DNA from: Pseudoxanthomonas suwonensis J47
Lineage (GTDB): Bacteria; Pseudomonadota; Gammaproteobacteria; Xanthomonadales; Xanthomonadaceae
DNA: 64,000 nucleotides
Reading direction: 5' to 3'
Assembly (NCBI RefSeq): GCF_000513955.1
Contig: NZ_AZUZ01000009.1
Coordinates: forward strand, 70,121 to 134,120
Below the pieces are notes generated by a model that saw only the letters and a program-made list of their open reading frames with translations, was not told the origin of the DNA and made no database searches. Below are positions 40,368 through 48,812 of this stretch, piece after piece; the stretch's first letter is position 1, and every line of letters begins with the position of its first letter. The position numbers and the translations under genes are program-made.

Positions 40368-40386
40368 GGCCGGCTTCGCGCCGGCC
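40368..40386 (+). terminator. Short hairpin after glnS
   Basis: GGCCGGC-TTCGC-GCCGGCC, 15 bases after the glnS stop, without a T-run. It may end or stabilise the glnS transcript before the EamA gene. Confidence 0.4.
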
Positions 40387-40397
40387 GGCACCACCGC

Positions 40398-41381
40398 ATG
40401 TCTCCATCCACGCCCGCGGACACCCCCCGCCGCGAAGCGCACCTGGCCCGTGGCGTGTGGAGCGGCGTGGCCGCCGGCGCGCTGTGGGGCCTGGTGTTCC
40501 TGGCGCCGCAGCTGCTGGCCGCGTTCACGCCGCTGCAGCAGGCGGTCGCCCGCTACCTCGCCTATGGCCTGCTCGCGCTGGTCGTGCTGCTGCCGCGCTG
40601 GCGCGCGGCGACCTCGCATGTCGGCGCGACGGAATGGTGGGCGCTGGTCCGCCTGAGCCTGCTCGGCAACCTCGTCTACTTCGTCCTGCTGGCGCGCGCG
40701 ATCCATTCCGCCGGCGGCGCGGCCACCGCGCTGATCGTCGGCCTGGTGCCGGTGGTGGTGACCGTCGCCAGCGTGTTCGCGCGCAACCGCCGCGGGCCTT
40801 CGCTGCGCGCGCTGGCCGGACCCTGCGTGCTGTCGGTGCTGGGCATGGTCCTGGTCGCGATCGACGCCATGCACGCCGGCCGCGGCATGGCCACCGGCCA
40901 GGCAGGCCGCGCGCTCGGCCTGCTCTGCGCCGCCGGCGCGCTGCTGTCGTGGTCGGCCTATTCGGTGGTCAATGCGCGCTGGCTGGCGCGGCGCCCGGAC
41001 ATCTCCGGCCGCGACTGGTCGCTGCTGACCGGCGTGGCCACCGGCGGCGTGGCCCTGCTGCTGGTCGTCCCCGCGTTTGCGGTGGCCGGTGGGCACGGCG
41101 CCGGCGACTGGCCGCGCTTCTGGGGCGTGTCGGCGGCGCTGGCGCTGTTCGCCTCGGTGATCGGCAACGCCTTCTGGAACCGCGCCAGCCGCCTGCTGCC
41201 GCTGAGCCTGGCCGGGCAGATGATCGTGTTCGAGACGGTGTTCGCCCTGCTCTACGGCTTCCTGTGGGAGCTGCGCCTGCCCAGCCTGCTGGAACTGCTG
41301 GCGATCGCCTGCCTGATCGCCGGCGTGCTGTGGTGCGCCTCGCTGCATGCGAGCCACGTGGCGCCGGAACACGCCGGCTGA
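40398..41381 (+). CDS. EamA/DMT-family transporter
   Basis: Inner-membrane drug/metabolite transporter of 327 residues with ten predicted helices in two EamA repeats. First repeat begins GVWSGVAAGALWGLVFLAPQLL; the second begins GLLCAAGALLSWSAYSVVNARWLAR; the last helices include SLAGQMIVFETVFALLYGFLWE and LAIACLIAGVLWCA. A cytoplasmic N-terminus rich in Pro/Arg precedes it. Substrate unknown; amino-acid or metabolite efflux is typical of the family. 44 bases after glnS on the same strand. Confidence 0.9.
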   Translation: MSPSTPADTPRREAHLARGVWSGVAAGALWGLVFLAPQLLAAFTPLQQAVARYLAYGLLALVVLLPRWRAATSHVGATEWWALVRLSLLGNLVYFVLLARAIHSAGGAATALIVGLVPVVVTVASVFARNRRGPSLRALAGPCVLSVLGMVLVAIDAMHAGRGMATGQAGRALGLLCAAGALLSWSAYSVVNARWLARRPDISGRDWSLLTGVATGGVALLLVVPAFAVAGGHGAGDWPRFWGVSAALALFASVIGNAFWNRASRLLPLSLAGQMIVFETVFALLYGFLWELRLPSLLELLAIACLIAGVLWCASLHASHVAPEHAG

Positions 41382-41490
41382 CCCCCGCTCCGGCATGCCG
41401 CTTGGCTGCGCGCGCCGGCGACGGCTACGGCCAGCCCGTGGCGCAACACGTACACTGCACGCTTCCCCCAACGCTTTCCCCCGGTTACGC

Positions 41491-42051
41491 ATGCTTTACG
41501 CCCAGGTCCACCTCACTCTCCCCGCCTGGATCCACGAGGCCTTCGATCCGGCGGCGACCTATGCCTCCGACGAGGACAAGGTCGCGCTGGCGATCGAACT
41601 GTCGCGGCGCAATGTCGAGGCGCGCAGCGGCGGGCCGTTCGGCGCGGTGGTGTTCGGGCCGGACGACCGGGTGATCGCCGCCGGCGTCAACCGCGTGGTG
41701 CCGCACACCACCTCGCTGGCACACGCGGAGAACATGGCCTACATGCTGGCGCAGCAGCGCCTGCAGACGCCGCGCCTCAACGACGTGGTCTCGCCGGTGA
41801 CCCTGGCCACCTCCTCGCAGCCGTGCTGCCAGTGCTACGGCGCCACGATCTGGGCCGGCATCGACCGCCTGCTGATCGGCGCCCGCGCCGAGGACGTGAT
41901 GGAACTGACCGAGTTCGACGAAGGCCCGCTGCCGGCCGACTGGACCGGCGAACTCGAACGCCGCGGCATCGCCGTGGTCCGCGACATCCTGCGCACCGAC
42001 GCCTGCGCCGTGCTGCGCGCCTACGGCGAAGGCGGCGGCGAGAACTACTGA
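41491..42051 (+). CDS. Nucleoside/base deaminase (CDA fold)
   Basis: Cytoplasmic zinc deaminase of 186 residues. Zinc site: HAE at 78-80 (SLAHAENMAYM) and PCCQC (Cys112 and Cys115), with GGPFGAVVFG upstream. The closest recognisable relatives are guanine deaminase/tRNA-adenosine-deaminase-type proteins. The ending ENY and the spacing differ from TadA, so it probably acts on a free base or nucleoside. It lies 11 bases upstream of rlmM and could share its mRNA. Confidence 0.85.
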   Translation: MLYAQVHLTLPAWIHEAFDPAATYASDEDKVALAIELSRRNVEARSGGPFGAVVFGPDDRVIAAGVNRVVPHTTSLAHAENMAYMLAQQRLQTPRLNDVVSPVTLATSSQPCCQCYGATIWAGIDRLLIGARAEDVMELTEFDEGPLPADWTGELERRGIAVVRDILRTDACAVLRAYGEGGGENY

Positions 42052-42062
42052 GGCCACGGCGG

Positions 42063-43124
42063 ATGCACGTGCACGGATTGCTGGGCTACTGCCGGCAGGG
42101 ATTCGAACCGGAACTGGCCGCGGAACTGGGCGAGCGCGCCGCCGCGGCCGGCATCGCCGGCTATGCGCGGGCCACGCGCGACGACGGCTACGTGCTGTTC
42201 GTCACCGGCGGGGAGGCCGACGCGCAGGCGCTGGCGCGCGCCCTGCCGTTCCGCGACCTGGTCTTCGCCCGGCAGAAGCTGCGCCTGCTCGCCGAGCTGC
42301 GCGACCTCGATCCGAAGGACCGGCTGGCACCGCTGCTGGCTGCGCTGCCGGCGGATCTGCGGTTGGGCGATGTGTGGGTCGAGCATCCGGATTCGGATGC
42401 GGGCAAGCCGCTGTCCGGGCTGGCGCGCGCCTTCGGCAATGCGCTGCGTCCGGCACTGCGCAAGGCCGGCCTGCTCTCCGCCAGGGAAGACGCGCGGCTG
42501 CCGCGCCTGCACGTGTGCTTCCTCGCCGGCAACCACGCGCTGCTGGCGCTGGCCGATCCGCAGGACAGTTCGCCGTGGCCGCTGGGCATTCCGCGGCTGA
42601 AGCTGCATCCGGACGCGCCGTCGCGTTCGGCGCTGAAGCTGGAAGAGGCGTTCATGGTCCTGCTCGACGCCGGCGAACGCGAGCGCCTGCTGCGCGCGGG
42701 CATGACCGCCGCCGACCTCGGTGCGGCGCCGGGCGGCTGGACCTGGGTGCTGACCCGCCACCACCTGCGGGTGACCTCGGTCGACAACGGGCCGCTGCGC
42801 CAGCACGTGCTGGACACCGGCCTGGTCGAGCACCTGCGTGCCGACGGTTTCCACTGGCATCCGGCGCGCCCGCTGGACTGGATGGTCTGCGACATGGTCG
42901 AGCAGCCGAGCAAGGTCGCGGCGCGCATGGCGCAGTGGTTCCGCGAGGGCTGGTGCCGGCATGCGGTGTTCAACCTCAAGCTGCCGATGAAGAAGCGCTG
43001 GCAGGAGACGCGGCTGTGCCTGGACCTGTTCCAGGCACAGGCCGCCAAGCCGCTGACGGTGCGCGCGCGCCAGCTCTACCACGACCGTGAGGAGATCACG
43101 GTGTTCGCGACGCCAGCGTCGTAA
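42063..43124 (+). CDS. rlmM: 23S rRNA (cytidine-2498-2'-O)-methyltransferase
   Basis: Methylates the 2'-hydroxyl of C2498 in 23S rRNA before ribosome assembly. 353 residues: an N-terminal THUMP-like domain (HGLLGYCRQGFEPELAAEL, FARQKLRLLAELRDLDPKDR) and a C-terminal RrmJ-like methyltransferase with TAADLGAAPGGWTWVLT, DWMVCDMVEQPSKVAA and FNLKLPMKKRWQE, carrying the K-D-K-E set. Short spacing (11 bases) to the deaminase gene suggests a shared transcript. The 3' end is followed by a GCAAC-rich tract. Confidence 0.94.
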   Translation: MHVHGLLGYCRQGFEPELAAELGERAAAAGIAGYARATRDDGYVLFVTGGEADAQALARALPFRDLVFARQKLRLLAELRDLDPKDRLAPLLAALPADLRLGDVWVEHPDSDAGKPLSGLARAFGNALRPALRKAGLLSAREDARLPRLHVCFLAGNHALLALADPQDSSPWPLGIPRLKLHPDAPSRSALKLEEAFMVLLDAGERERLLRAGMTAADLGAAPGGWTWVLTRHHLRVTSVDNGPLRQHVLDTGLVEHLRADGFHWHPARPLDWMVCDMVEQPSKVAARMAQWFREGWCRHAVFNLKLPMKKRWQETRLCLDLFQAQAAKPLTVRARQLYHDREEITVFATPAS

Positions 43125-43144
43125 CTGGCGGTTACGGCGGCGGA

Positions 43145-43208
43145 AGCAACAGCAGTAACAACGACAGCAACAGCAACGACAGCAACAGCAACGGCAACGG
43201 CAACGGCG
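43145..43208 (+). repeat. GCAAC-rich tandem tract
   Basis: Two 15-base units (AACGACAGCAACAGC) are followed by three AACGGC units, within a run of about 64 bases. A short related tract stands before copy A3 at 63.8 kb, so it appears to belong to the same composite element. Confidence 0.8.
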
Positions 43209-43345
43209 TTGGTTTGCGCGGGCTCCGGATGGGGCCGCCGCCCCAAGGGGGGTATGGCGCATCGCGCGGTTCCGCCATCCATGGCTCCAACGCGCGAGCG
43301 CAGGCCATCCATGGCCTGCTTGCGCCATACCCCCCTTGGGCCGGC
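43209..43345 (+). repeat. Hairpin repeat A, copy A1
   Basis: Perfect 19-bp arms at 43243-43261 and 43321-43339 (CCAAGGGGGGTATGGCGCA and its complement) enclose a 59-base core with CGCGCGGTTCCGC, CTCCAACGCGCGAGCGC and GGCCATCCATGGCC. The left flank (GGGCTCCGGATGGGGCCG) aligns with those of A2 and A3. It is the most diverged of the three copies. Confidence 0.85.
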
Positions 43346-43399
43346 GTCCTCGGGGTGCGTTGAGGCGGGGGGCTTCTATGGGGGCGCGCAGTGCAAAAG

Positions 43400-43422
43400 C
43401 CCCTCTCCCGGAGGGAGAGGGG
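43400..43422. repeat. CCCCTCTCCC palindrome, copy 1
   Basis: CCCCTCTCCC-GGA-GGGAGAGGGG, 10-bp arms with a 3-base loop. Similar to 43686-43708 and to the tail of repeat C at 55.9 kb. Confidence 0.8.
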
Positions 43423-43445
43423 AGCAAGAGCGAAGCCACGACCTG

Positions 43446-43585
43446 GAAGCGCCGGAAGGCGCGGTAGCGCGGGGGTATGCCGCAAGCGGCACATGGATGT
43501 GCCGCGGTCGCGCGTTGGAGCAGGACGCGGAACCGCGCGATGCGGCATACCCCCGCGCTGCCGCGGCTCCGTCCAAAGCTCGCGC
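43446..43585 (-). repeat. Hairpin repeat A, copy A2 (inverted)
   Basis: Perfect 19-bp arms at 43466-43484 and 43541-43559 (AGCGCGGGGGTATGCCGCA and complement). The core, read on the minus strand, differs from that of A3, 20 kb away, by a single base. It is in opposite orientation to A1, making a head-to-head pair. Confidence 0.88.
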
Positions 43586-43685
43586 AACCCAAAGCTGTTA
43601 CCGCCCAACGAGCGGATCAGCCCGAGCAGGAGCCCTCGCCACGGCGAACGAGGGTGCTTGCCGGCTCCCGACCCTCACCCCCCTG

Positions 43686-43708
43686 CCCCTCTCCCGGCGG
43701 GAGAGGGG
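43686..43708. repeat. CCCCTCTCCC palindrome, copy 2
   Basis: CCCCTCTCCC-GGC-GGGAGAGGGG, ten bases beyond the stop of the unknown gene, where it could end its transcript. Confidence 0.8.
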
Positions 43709-43718
43709 AGTGCGAAGC

Positions 43719-44435
43719 TCAGAGGAACGGGAATACCAGCTTCAGCAGTCCCTTCACCGCGCCTTCGGCACTGCTGGAGACCGCTTTCGCACCGAGGCTG
43801 TTGAGGGCGTTGCGGGCGTCTTCCCAGCGCAGTTTGGTGACGTCCTTGCGCAGCAGGTCGGCCAGTTCCTCGGAGCCGGGTGCGAGCTTGCGCAGCTCCT
43901 TCACCATCGCCTCGGTGTCCTGCTGCAGGAAGCCGGCCTTCTCGGCCAGCGCCACCAGCGTGTCGAAACGCACCGCCAGCACCTCGCGGTTGCGCTCATA
44001 CACGGGCAGCCCGCCGGCATCGAGGATGGCCTGCTCGAACAGCTGGCGGTCGTCCGGATGTTCCACCCGCACCGCCAGGAACCCGTCCTTGCGGCTGCGC
44101 TCGCTGACGTGGCGGCTGCCGGAACGCAGGTTGGCCTCGTCCAGCACGTGCGAGAGCACGCGACGCAGCGCCACATCGACCGGTTCGGCGACCAGCTGGC
44201 GCCAGCGCGCATAGCCGTCGCGGCGCAGCGCGCGCAGCTTTGCCGGGGTCACCCGCAGCTGCTGGGCGGCGGCGTGGTTGCTGGCGTTACGGTCGATCGC
44301 ACCGTCGCGCTCGAGCAGCACGTAGACCAGCAGTTCCAGGTCGCGCTTGCTTAGCGAGCCGAAGCCCTGCAGCTGCGTCTGCCGCATGAATTCCGCGGCG
44401 AAGCCCGCCGGGTCCTTGAGTTCCAGTTGCTGCAT
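43719..44435 (-). CDS. Uncharacterised 238-residue cytoplasmic protein
   Basis: Not recognised. 238 residues, no signal peptide and no membrane helix until a weakly hydrophobic C-terminus (GLLKLVFPFL). The N-terminal third (GFGSLSKRDLELLVYVLLERD, shown in part, then AAAQQLRVTPAKLRALRRDGYARW) looks like a winged or tetra-helical DNA-binding module: a Ser-Lys-Arg-Asp-Leu-Glu helix, then a helix-turn-helix-like AAQQLRVTPAKLRAL. The middle has many charged residues; the C-terminal part (LAPGSEELADLLRKDVTKL) is helical. Codon usage and coding bias match the neighbours, so it is a real gene. It stands alone between repeat-rich DNA and an unrelated oxidoreductase. Possible regulatory or defence role; no evidence for either. 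Confidence 0.75.
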   Translation of the reverse strand: MQQLELKDPAGFAAEFMRQTQLQGFGSLSKRDLELLVYVLLERDGAIDRNASNHAAAQQLRVTPAKLRALRRDGYARWRQLVAEPVDVALRRVLSHVLDEANLRSGSRHVSERSRKDGFLAVRVEHPDDRQLFEQAILDAGGLPVYERNREVLAVRFDTLVALAEKAGFLQQDTEAMVKELRKLAPGSEELADLLRKDVTKLRWEDARNALNSLGAKAVSSSAEGAVKGLLKLVFPFL

Positions 44436-44693
44436 GGGGCGTTGCCTCCTCGGTGCCGCAGTATCCGCCGCTGCCGTCGCACGGGCCGGGACTGGAGGCC
44501 GGATGGTAAGCGGCCGTGGTTATGCCGTCGTCATACGGGGGCGTGTGGTGGCCGGTTACCCGCATGAAGGGCGGCGGAAGATCACGCTATTCGCGTCCGG
44601 CATGCATGGCATGCGCACCTGGCAGTGGCGGTGCGCGCCCATGCGCCCTATGGTTGGCGCAGCCGCCGCCCCGGCGGGCGCAGGAGGGACACC

Positions 44694-45827
44694 ATGCAGG
44701 CACCCGCGATGACCCGCCGCCAGCTGCTGGCCACGATGGCCGCCGCAGGCATCGGCACTTCCCTGCCGGCCTTCGCGGCCGCGCCGTCGAAGGATGCGGG
44801 TGCGACCGCGAAGCGGGGCAGGGAATCCATCGGCGTGGCCCTGGTGGGCCTGGGCTACTACGCCACCCACCTGCTCGCGCCCGGCCTGCAGCAGACCAAG
44901 CATTGCCACCTCGCCGGCATCGTCACCGGCTCGCCGGAAAAGATCCCCGAGTGGCAGCGCAAGCACGGCATTCCCGACGCGAACGTCTACAGCTACGACG
45001 ACTTCGACCGCATCGCCGACAACCCGGACATCCAGGCGGTCTACATCGCCACGCCGAACGACCTGCACAAGCCGCTGACCCTGCGCGCGGCGGCCGCGGG
45101 CAAGCACGTGTGGTGCGAGAAGCCGATGGCGATGAACGCCGCCGAGGCGCAGGACATGGTCGACGCCTGCCGCAAGGCCGGCGTGCAGCTGACCATCGGT
45201 TACCGCCTGCAGCACGAACCGAACACGCGCCGGCTGATGGCGATGGCACGCGAGAAACCGTACGGGCGCATCCTCAAGGTGCGCGCCGAAGCCGGTTTCC
45301 ATGCCTACGACGACGTGGATCCGGCCAACAAGCCGTGGCGCCTGCTGCCGCAGCACGGCGGCGGCGCGATGTACGACATGGGCGTTTACTCGCTCAACGC
45401 CGCCCGCTACGTCACCGGCCAGGAACCGGTGGCGGTCACCGCGCGCCAGGAGATCCACCGCCCGCACCTGTTCGAGGGCGTGGACGAGACGATGTTCTTC
45501 ACCCTCGAATTCCCCGGTGGCCTGGTCGCCGAATGCGCGACCAGCTTCGGCCGCAACATGAACACCCTGCGCGCCGACTGCGAACGTGGCTGGTACGAAC
45601 TGTCGCCGTTCCAGACCTATGACGGCCTCAAGGGCCGCACCAGCGACGGCCAGGCCTTCGCCGACGCGGTGCCGCACCAGCAGGCGAAGCAGATGGACGA
45701 CGACGCGCTGGCGATCCTGCAGGGCACCGCGCCGCTGGTACCGGGCGAGGAAGGCGTGCGCGACATGCGCGTGGTCGATGCGGTCTATGCCTCCGCCCGC
45801 GATGGCGGGCGGCGGATCGCGCTGTAG
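44694..45827 (+). CDS. Tat-exported Gfo/Idh/MocA-family oxidoreductase
   Basis: NAD(P)-dependent sugar-type oxidoreductase of 377 residues, probably periplasmic. The N-terminus has a twin-arginine signal (MTRRQLLATMAAAGIGTSLP, cleavage after AFA) like glucose-fructose oxidoreductase. Rossmann motif GVALVGLGYYATHLLAPGL, VYIATPNDLHKP, the catalytic EKPMA lysine, and the C-terminal domain with HGGGAMYDMGVYSLNAARY. The start is set by AGGAGG six bases before the ATG. Periplasmic members bind their cofactor tightly. Substrate unknown. The 258 bases upstream show only a possible -10 (TATGGT at 44649). Confidence 0.9.
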   Translation: MQAPAMTRRQLLATMAAAGIGTSLPAFAAAPSKDAGATAKRGRESIGVALVGLGYYATHLLAPGLQQTKHCHLAGIVTGSPEKIPEWQRKHGIPDANVYSYDDFDRIADNPDIQAVYIATPNDLHKPLTLRAAAAGKHVWCEKPMAMNAAEAQDMVDACRKAGVQLTIGYRLQHEPNTRRLMAMAREKPYGRILKVRAEAGFHAYDDVDPANKPWRLLPQHGGGAMYDMGVYSLNAARYVTGQEPVAVTARQEIHRPHLFEGVDETMFFTLEFPGGLVAECATSFGRNMNTLRADCERGWYELSPFQTYDGLKGRTSDGQAFADAVPHQQAKQMDDDALAILQGTAPLVPGEEGVRDMRVVDAVYASARDGGRRIAL

Positions 45828-45878
45828 CGGTGCCGCGGTTCAAGCCCGCTTCACCCGCCGCTGCCTAGCGTTGCGGCC

Positions 45879-46271
45879 ATGAAGCCGCGTCCCGCCATCC
45901 TCTCCCGCCCTGCCCTCGCCGCCACCTTGCTGGCGGCGGCCTGCACCGCCCACTCCGCCGTCCCGGCCACGCCGCTGCCCCTGCCGCCTCCGCCGGCCAC
46001 CCCGGCCGACCAGCCGCTGCAACGCCAGACCGGCATGGTGGTGATCGAGCGCGAGCACGGGCAGAAGATCATCGTGCGTTCGCTGGAACCGGACAGCCTG
46101 GTCGGCGGCGACCGCTACGAGTTCGGCCAGCTCGATGCCGACGGCGACGGCTTCGTCGAACGCGGCGAGGCGGGCGCGGTCGACCGCTACCTGCTGCGCG
46201 CCTTCGACCAGCTCGATGCGAACCGCGACGGGCGGCTGGACCGCGACGAGCTCACCGGCTGGATCCTGTAG
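45879..46271 (+). CDS. Secreted EF-hand protein
   Basis: 130-residue exported protein. A signal sequence ends near residues 20-27; Cys22 (TLLAAAC) could be a lipid anchor. A Pro-rich spacer (about 30-45) leads to a C-terminal pair of EF-hand loops: DADGDGFVERGE and DANRDGRLDRDE, both with Asp at positions 1, 3 (or Asn) and 5 and Glu at 12, so calcium binding is likely. Similar small EF-hand proteins are frequent in Xanthomonadaceae; role unknown. It is 51 bases downstream of the oxidoreductase, same strand. Confidence 0.85.
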   Translation: MKPRPAILSRPALAATLLAAACTAHSAVPATPLPLPPPPATPADQPLQRQTGMVVIEREHGQKIIVRSLEPDSLVGGDRYEFGQLDADGDGFVERGEAGAVDRYLLRAFDQLDANRDGRLDRDELTGWIL

Positions 46272-46319
46272 CTACGACATCGCCGCGTTGCCGCGACAAG
46301 GCCCGTGCAGCGATGCCAA

Positions 46320-46345
46320 CCGGCTCCGCGGTTCGCGGGAGCCGG
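46320..46345. terminator. Hairpin between convergent EF-hand and ubiI-like genes
   Basis: CCGGCTCC and GGAGCCGG (8 bp) with a 10-base loop, extended by CCAA/TTGG. It can act in both directions; no strong T-run. Confidence 0.45.
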
Positions 46346-46365
46346 CTGTTGGGACGAGGCCCGCG

Positions 46366-47556
46366 TCAGACGCCCGCGGCGTGCCGCCACAGCGCGCGCT
46401 GCAGCGGCGGCAGGCGCCCGGCCAGGCCCAGCAGCGGGCCGCGCGCCAGCGTCGCCAGCGGATCGGCGTTGGAGAACAGGCGGTTGATGCCTTCGAAGGC
46501 GTAGGCCGAGACGGTGTTGTCGCTGCGCCGGCGCCGTGCCCAGCGCTGCAGGCGGTGCTCCGCGGTCCAGTCGGCGCGGCGCGCCTGCGCGTCGGCGATC
46601 TCCGCCGCCAGCGCGGACACGTCGCGCAGGCCCAGGTTCACGCCCTGGCCGGCGAGCGGATGCACCACGTGGGCCGCGTCGCCCAGCACCAGCACGCGCC
46701 CGGCCACCTGCTGGCGCACCAGCTGCCGGCGCAGCGGGAACGCGGCGCGCGCCGACACCGCGCGCGCCTTGCCCAGGCGCGCCGCCGAGGCGTCGGTCAG
46801 TTCGATCGCGAAGGCGTCCTCGTCCAGCGCCAGCACCCGCGCCGCTTCGGCGTCGGGCAGGGTCCAGACGATGGAACTGCGGCCTCCGGTGAACGGCAGC
46901 AGCGCCAGCGGACCGGTCGCCAGGAAACGCTGCCAGGCGGTGTCCTCGTGCGGGCGCTCCGTCTCGATGAAGCAGACCACGCCGCGCTGGCCGTAGTCGT
47001 GCGCATCCACATCCAGCCCGGCCAGCGCGCGCAGCTTCGAGGCGCCACCGTCGGCGGCCACCGCGATCCGCGCTTCCAGGCGGCTGCCGTCGTCGAGGGT
47101 CAGGCGCACGCCGGCGGCGTCCTGCTCCATCGCCTCGACCCGCGCCGGGCAGTGCAGCTGCACGCCGGCGGACGCCAGCGCCGCCCACAGGCGGTCGACC
47201 AGCAGGTCGTTCTCGACGATCCAGCCCAGTTCGTCGCGGGCCATCGCCGCGGCATCGAAGGCGAGTTCGCCGCCGCCGGCCGCGTCCCATACGCGCATGC
47301 GCCGATACGGCTGCGCGCGCGCGGCCAGCACCTGCGGCCACACGCCCAGGCGCCCGAGCAGCGCGGCGTTGTCCGGCGCCAGCGCGTATACGCGCAGGTC
47401 CGGCTGCGCAGCCGACCAGCGCGCCGCCGGGCGCGGTTCGACCAGGGCCACCTCCAGCCCGGCGCGGGCCAGGGCCAGCGCACAGGCCGCGCCGACCACG
47501 CCGCCGCCGGCGATCGCCACGTCGAGGCGTGCACCGCTTCTCATGTAGCCCGTCAT
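46366..47556 (-). CDS. UbiI/UbiF-type ubiquinone hydroxylase
   Basis: FAD-dependent aromatic monooxygenase of the UbiH/COQ6 family, 396 residues. FAD-binding GxGxxG in IAGGGVVGAACALALARAG, the second motif ADGGASKLRALAGL, and GDAAHVVHPLAGQGVNLGLRD. These patterns fit UbiI or UbiF more than UbiH. It probably hydroxylates the ring at C5 or C6 during ubiquinone synthesis. The ATG overlaps the ubiH stop (ATGA), so the two are co-translated. Confidence 0.9.
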   Translation of the reverse strand: MTGYMRSGARLDVAIAGGGVVGAACALALARAGLEVALVEPRPAARWSAAQPDLRVYALAPDNAALLGRLGVWPQVLAARAQPYRRMRVWDAAGGGELAFDAAAMARDELGWIVENDLLVDRLWAALASAGVQLHCPARVEAMEQDAAGVRLTLDDGSRLEARIAVAADGGASKLRALAGLDVDAHDYGQRGVVCFIETERPHEDTAWQRFLATGPLALLPFTGGRSSIVWTLPDAEAARVLALDEDAFAIELTDASAARLGKARAVSARAAFPLRRQLVRQQVAGRVLVLGDAAHVVHPLAGQGVNLGLRDVSALAAEIADAQARRADWTAEHRLQRWARRRRSDNTVSAYAFEGINRLFSNADPLATLARGPLLGLAGRLPPLQRALWRHAAGV

Positions 47557-48752
47557 CGGCACAGCTCCGGCACGTCGCCGCGGAAGCCCATCGCCCCGCC
47601 CACCAGCCAGGCCTGCAGCCAGCCCGCGCGGTCGGCGGCCAGCAGGCCGAGGCTGCGCAACGGGCGCAGCAGCGGCGAGGCATTGCCGGTGATCCGTGCC
47701 AGCCCATGCGAGAAGGCCAGGGTGCGTTCGCGGTCCTCGCTGCGCCGTTGTGCGTGGCGCTGCAGCAGCGCCGCCTCGCCGGGATCGCCTGCGTGCGCGC
47801 GCAGCAGCTCGGCCAGGGTCAGCGCGTCGCGCAGGCCCAGGTTGAAGCCCTGCGCGCCGATCGGATGGATGGTCTGGGCGGCGTTGCCCAGCAGCACCGC
47901 GCGCGGCGCGACCAGCTCGTCGGCGACGACCGCGGCGATCGGATAGGCGCTGCGTTCGCCCGAGGCGACCAGGCGCCCGGCGCGCCAGCCGAACACCTGC
48001 TGGATCCGCGCCAGCCAGCCGGCCTCGTCCAGCGCCGCCACCTCCGCGGCCTGCGCGGTGGGCACGCCGTGGACCACGCCGAAGGCGCGGTCGCCGCGCG
48101 GCAGCAGCGCGGTCGGGCCGCTGTCGGTGAAGCGTTCGAACGCGGTGCCGTCGGGCGCACGCTCGCCGCGCACGCGGGCGACGAACAGGGTCTGGCCGTA
48201 GTCGTGGGTGCGGGTACCGATGCCCAGCGCCTCGCGCAGGCCGCTGCGGGTACCGTCGGCCGCGACCACCAGGCGCGCGCGCAGCTGCAGCTCGCCCTCG
48301 GCGGTGGCCAGGCGCACGCCGCGCGCCTCGCCGTCCTCGCCTTCCAGCGCGACGAAGCGCGCCGGGCGGTAGCGGACCAGGCGTGGCAGCTGCGCCAGGC
48401 GCGCCTCCAGGGCTTCGCCGAAATCGCGCGCCACCACCACCTGGCCGAAGGCCTCGCGGCCGTAGTCGGAGGCTTCCAGGCGCACGCTGCCGAAATCGCC
48501 GGCGCGGCTGACGTGGATGCGGCGGATCGGCCCGGCCGGGGCGCGCAGCTCCTGCATCACGCCCAGCGCGCCGAGGGCGTTCACCGAGGCGGCGGCCAGG
48601 CTCAGGTTGCGCTGGTCGAACACCGCCGGCAGGTCGCCCGGCGGGGTGGCTTCGACCATCGCCACGTCCAGCGGCAGGCCGTCGAGGGCGATCGCCAGGC
48701 TGGCGCCGACCAGGCCGCCGCCGACGATGAGCACGTCATGGGTTCGGATCAT
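47553..48752 (-). CDS. ubiH: 2-octaprenyl-6-methoxyphenol hydroxylase
   Basis: Ring C1 hydroxylase of ubiquinone synthesis, FAD-dependent, membrane-associated. 399 residues. DVLIVGGGLVGASLAIALDG at the N-terminus, VFDQRNLSLAAASVNAL, VVAADGTRSGLREALGI and the UbiH hallmark LGNAAQTIHPIGAQGFNLGLRD. A longer frame from 48779 adds nine residues without homology. It is upstream of the UbiI-like gene in the same transcript and divergent from the BtuM-like gene. Confidence 0.93.
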   Translation of the reverse strand: MIRTHDVLIVGGGLVGASLAIALDGLPLDVAMVEATPPGDLPAVFDQRNLSLAAASVNALGALGVMQELRAPAGPIRRIHVSRAGDFGSVRLEASDYGREAFGQVVVARDFGEALEARLAQLPRLVRYRPARFVALEGEDGEARGVRLATAEGELQLRARLVVAADGTRSGLREALGIGTRTHDYGQTLFVARVRGERAPDGTAFERFTDSGPTALLPRGDRAFGVVHGVPTAQAAEVAALDEAGWLARIQQVFGWRAGRLVASGERSAYPIAAVVADELVAPRAVLLGNAAQTIHPIGAQGFNLGLRDALTLAELLRAHAGDPGEAALLQRHAQRRSEDRERTLAFSHGLARITGNASPLLRPLRSLGLLAADRAGWLQAWLVGGAMGFRGDVPELCR

Positions 48753-48812
48753 CCGCACATGATACGCGGGCGCATGCACGCCTCCGTCGCGCCGCGCCCG
48801 GTCGCGCTCGGC

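Larger units (their letters stand above)
43125..43718. other. Repeat-rich intergenic region between rlmM and an unknown gene
   Basis: 594 bases between convergent genes, with no credible coding. In order: a GCAAC-rich tandem tract (43145-43208), hairpin repeat A1 (43209-43345), a CCCCTCTCCC palindrome (43400-43422), inverted hairpin repeat A2 (43446-43585), a unique stretch (about 43590-43685) and a second palindrome (43686-43708). Confidence 0.85.

Noticed and set aside
43145..43208. GCAAC tract as a possible CRISPR or as coding
   Set aside because: Units are 6-15 bases without unique spacers, and the reading frames give only Ala-Val or Leu-Pro runs.
43225..43600. Short open frames in the hairpin repeats as small proteins
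   Set aside because: The same frames recur in each repeat copy because the DNA itself is repeated; there are no start signals and the predicted peptides lack coding bias.
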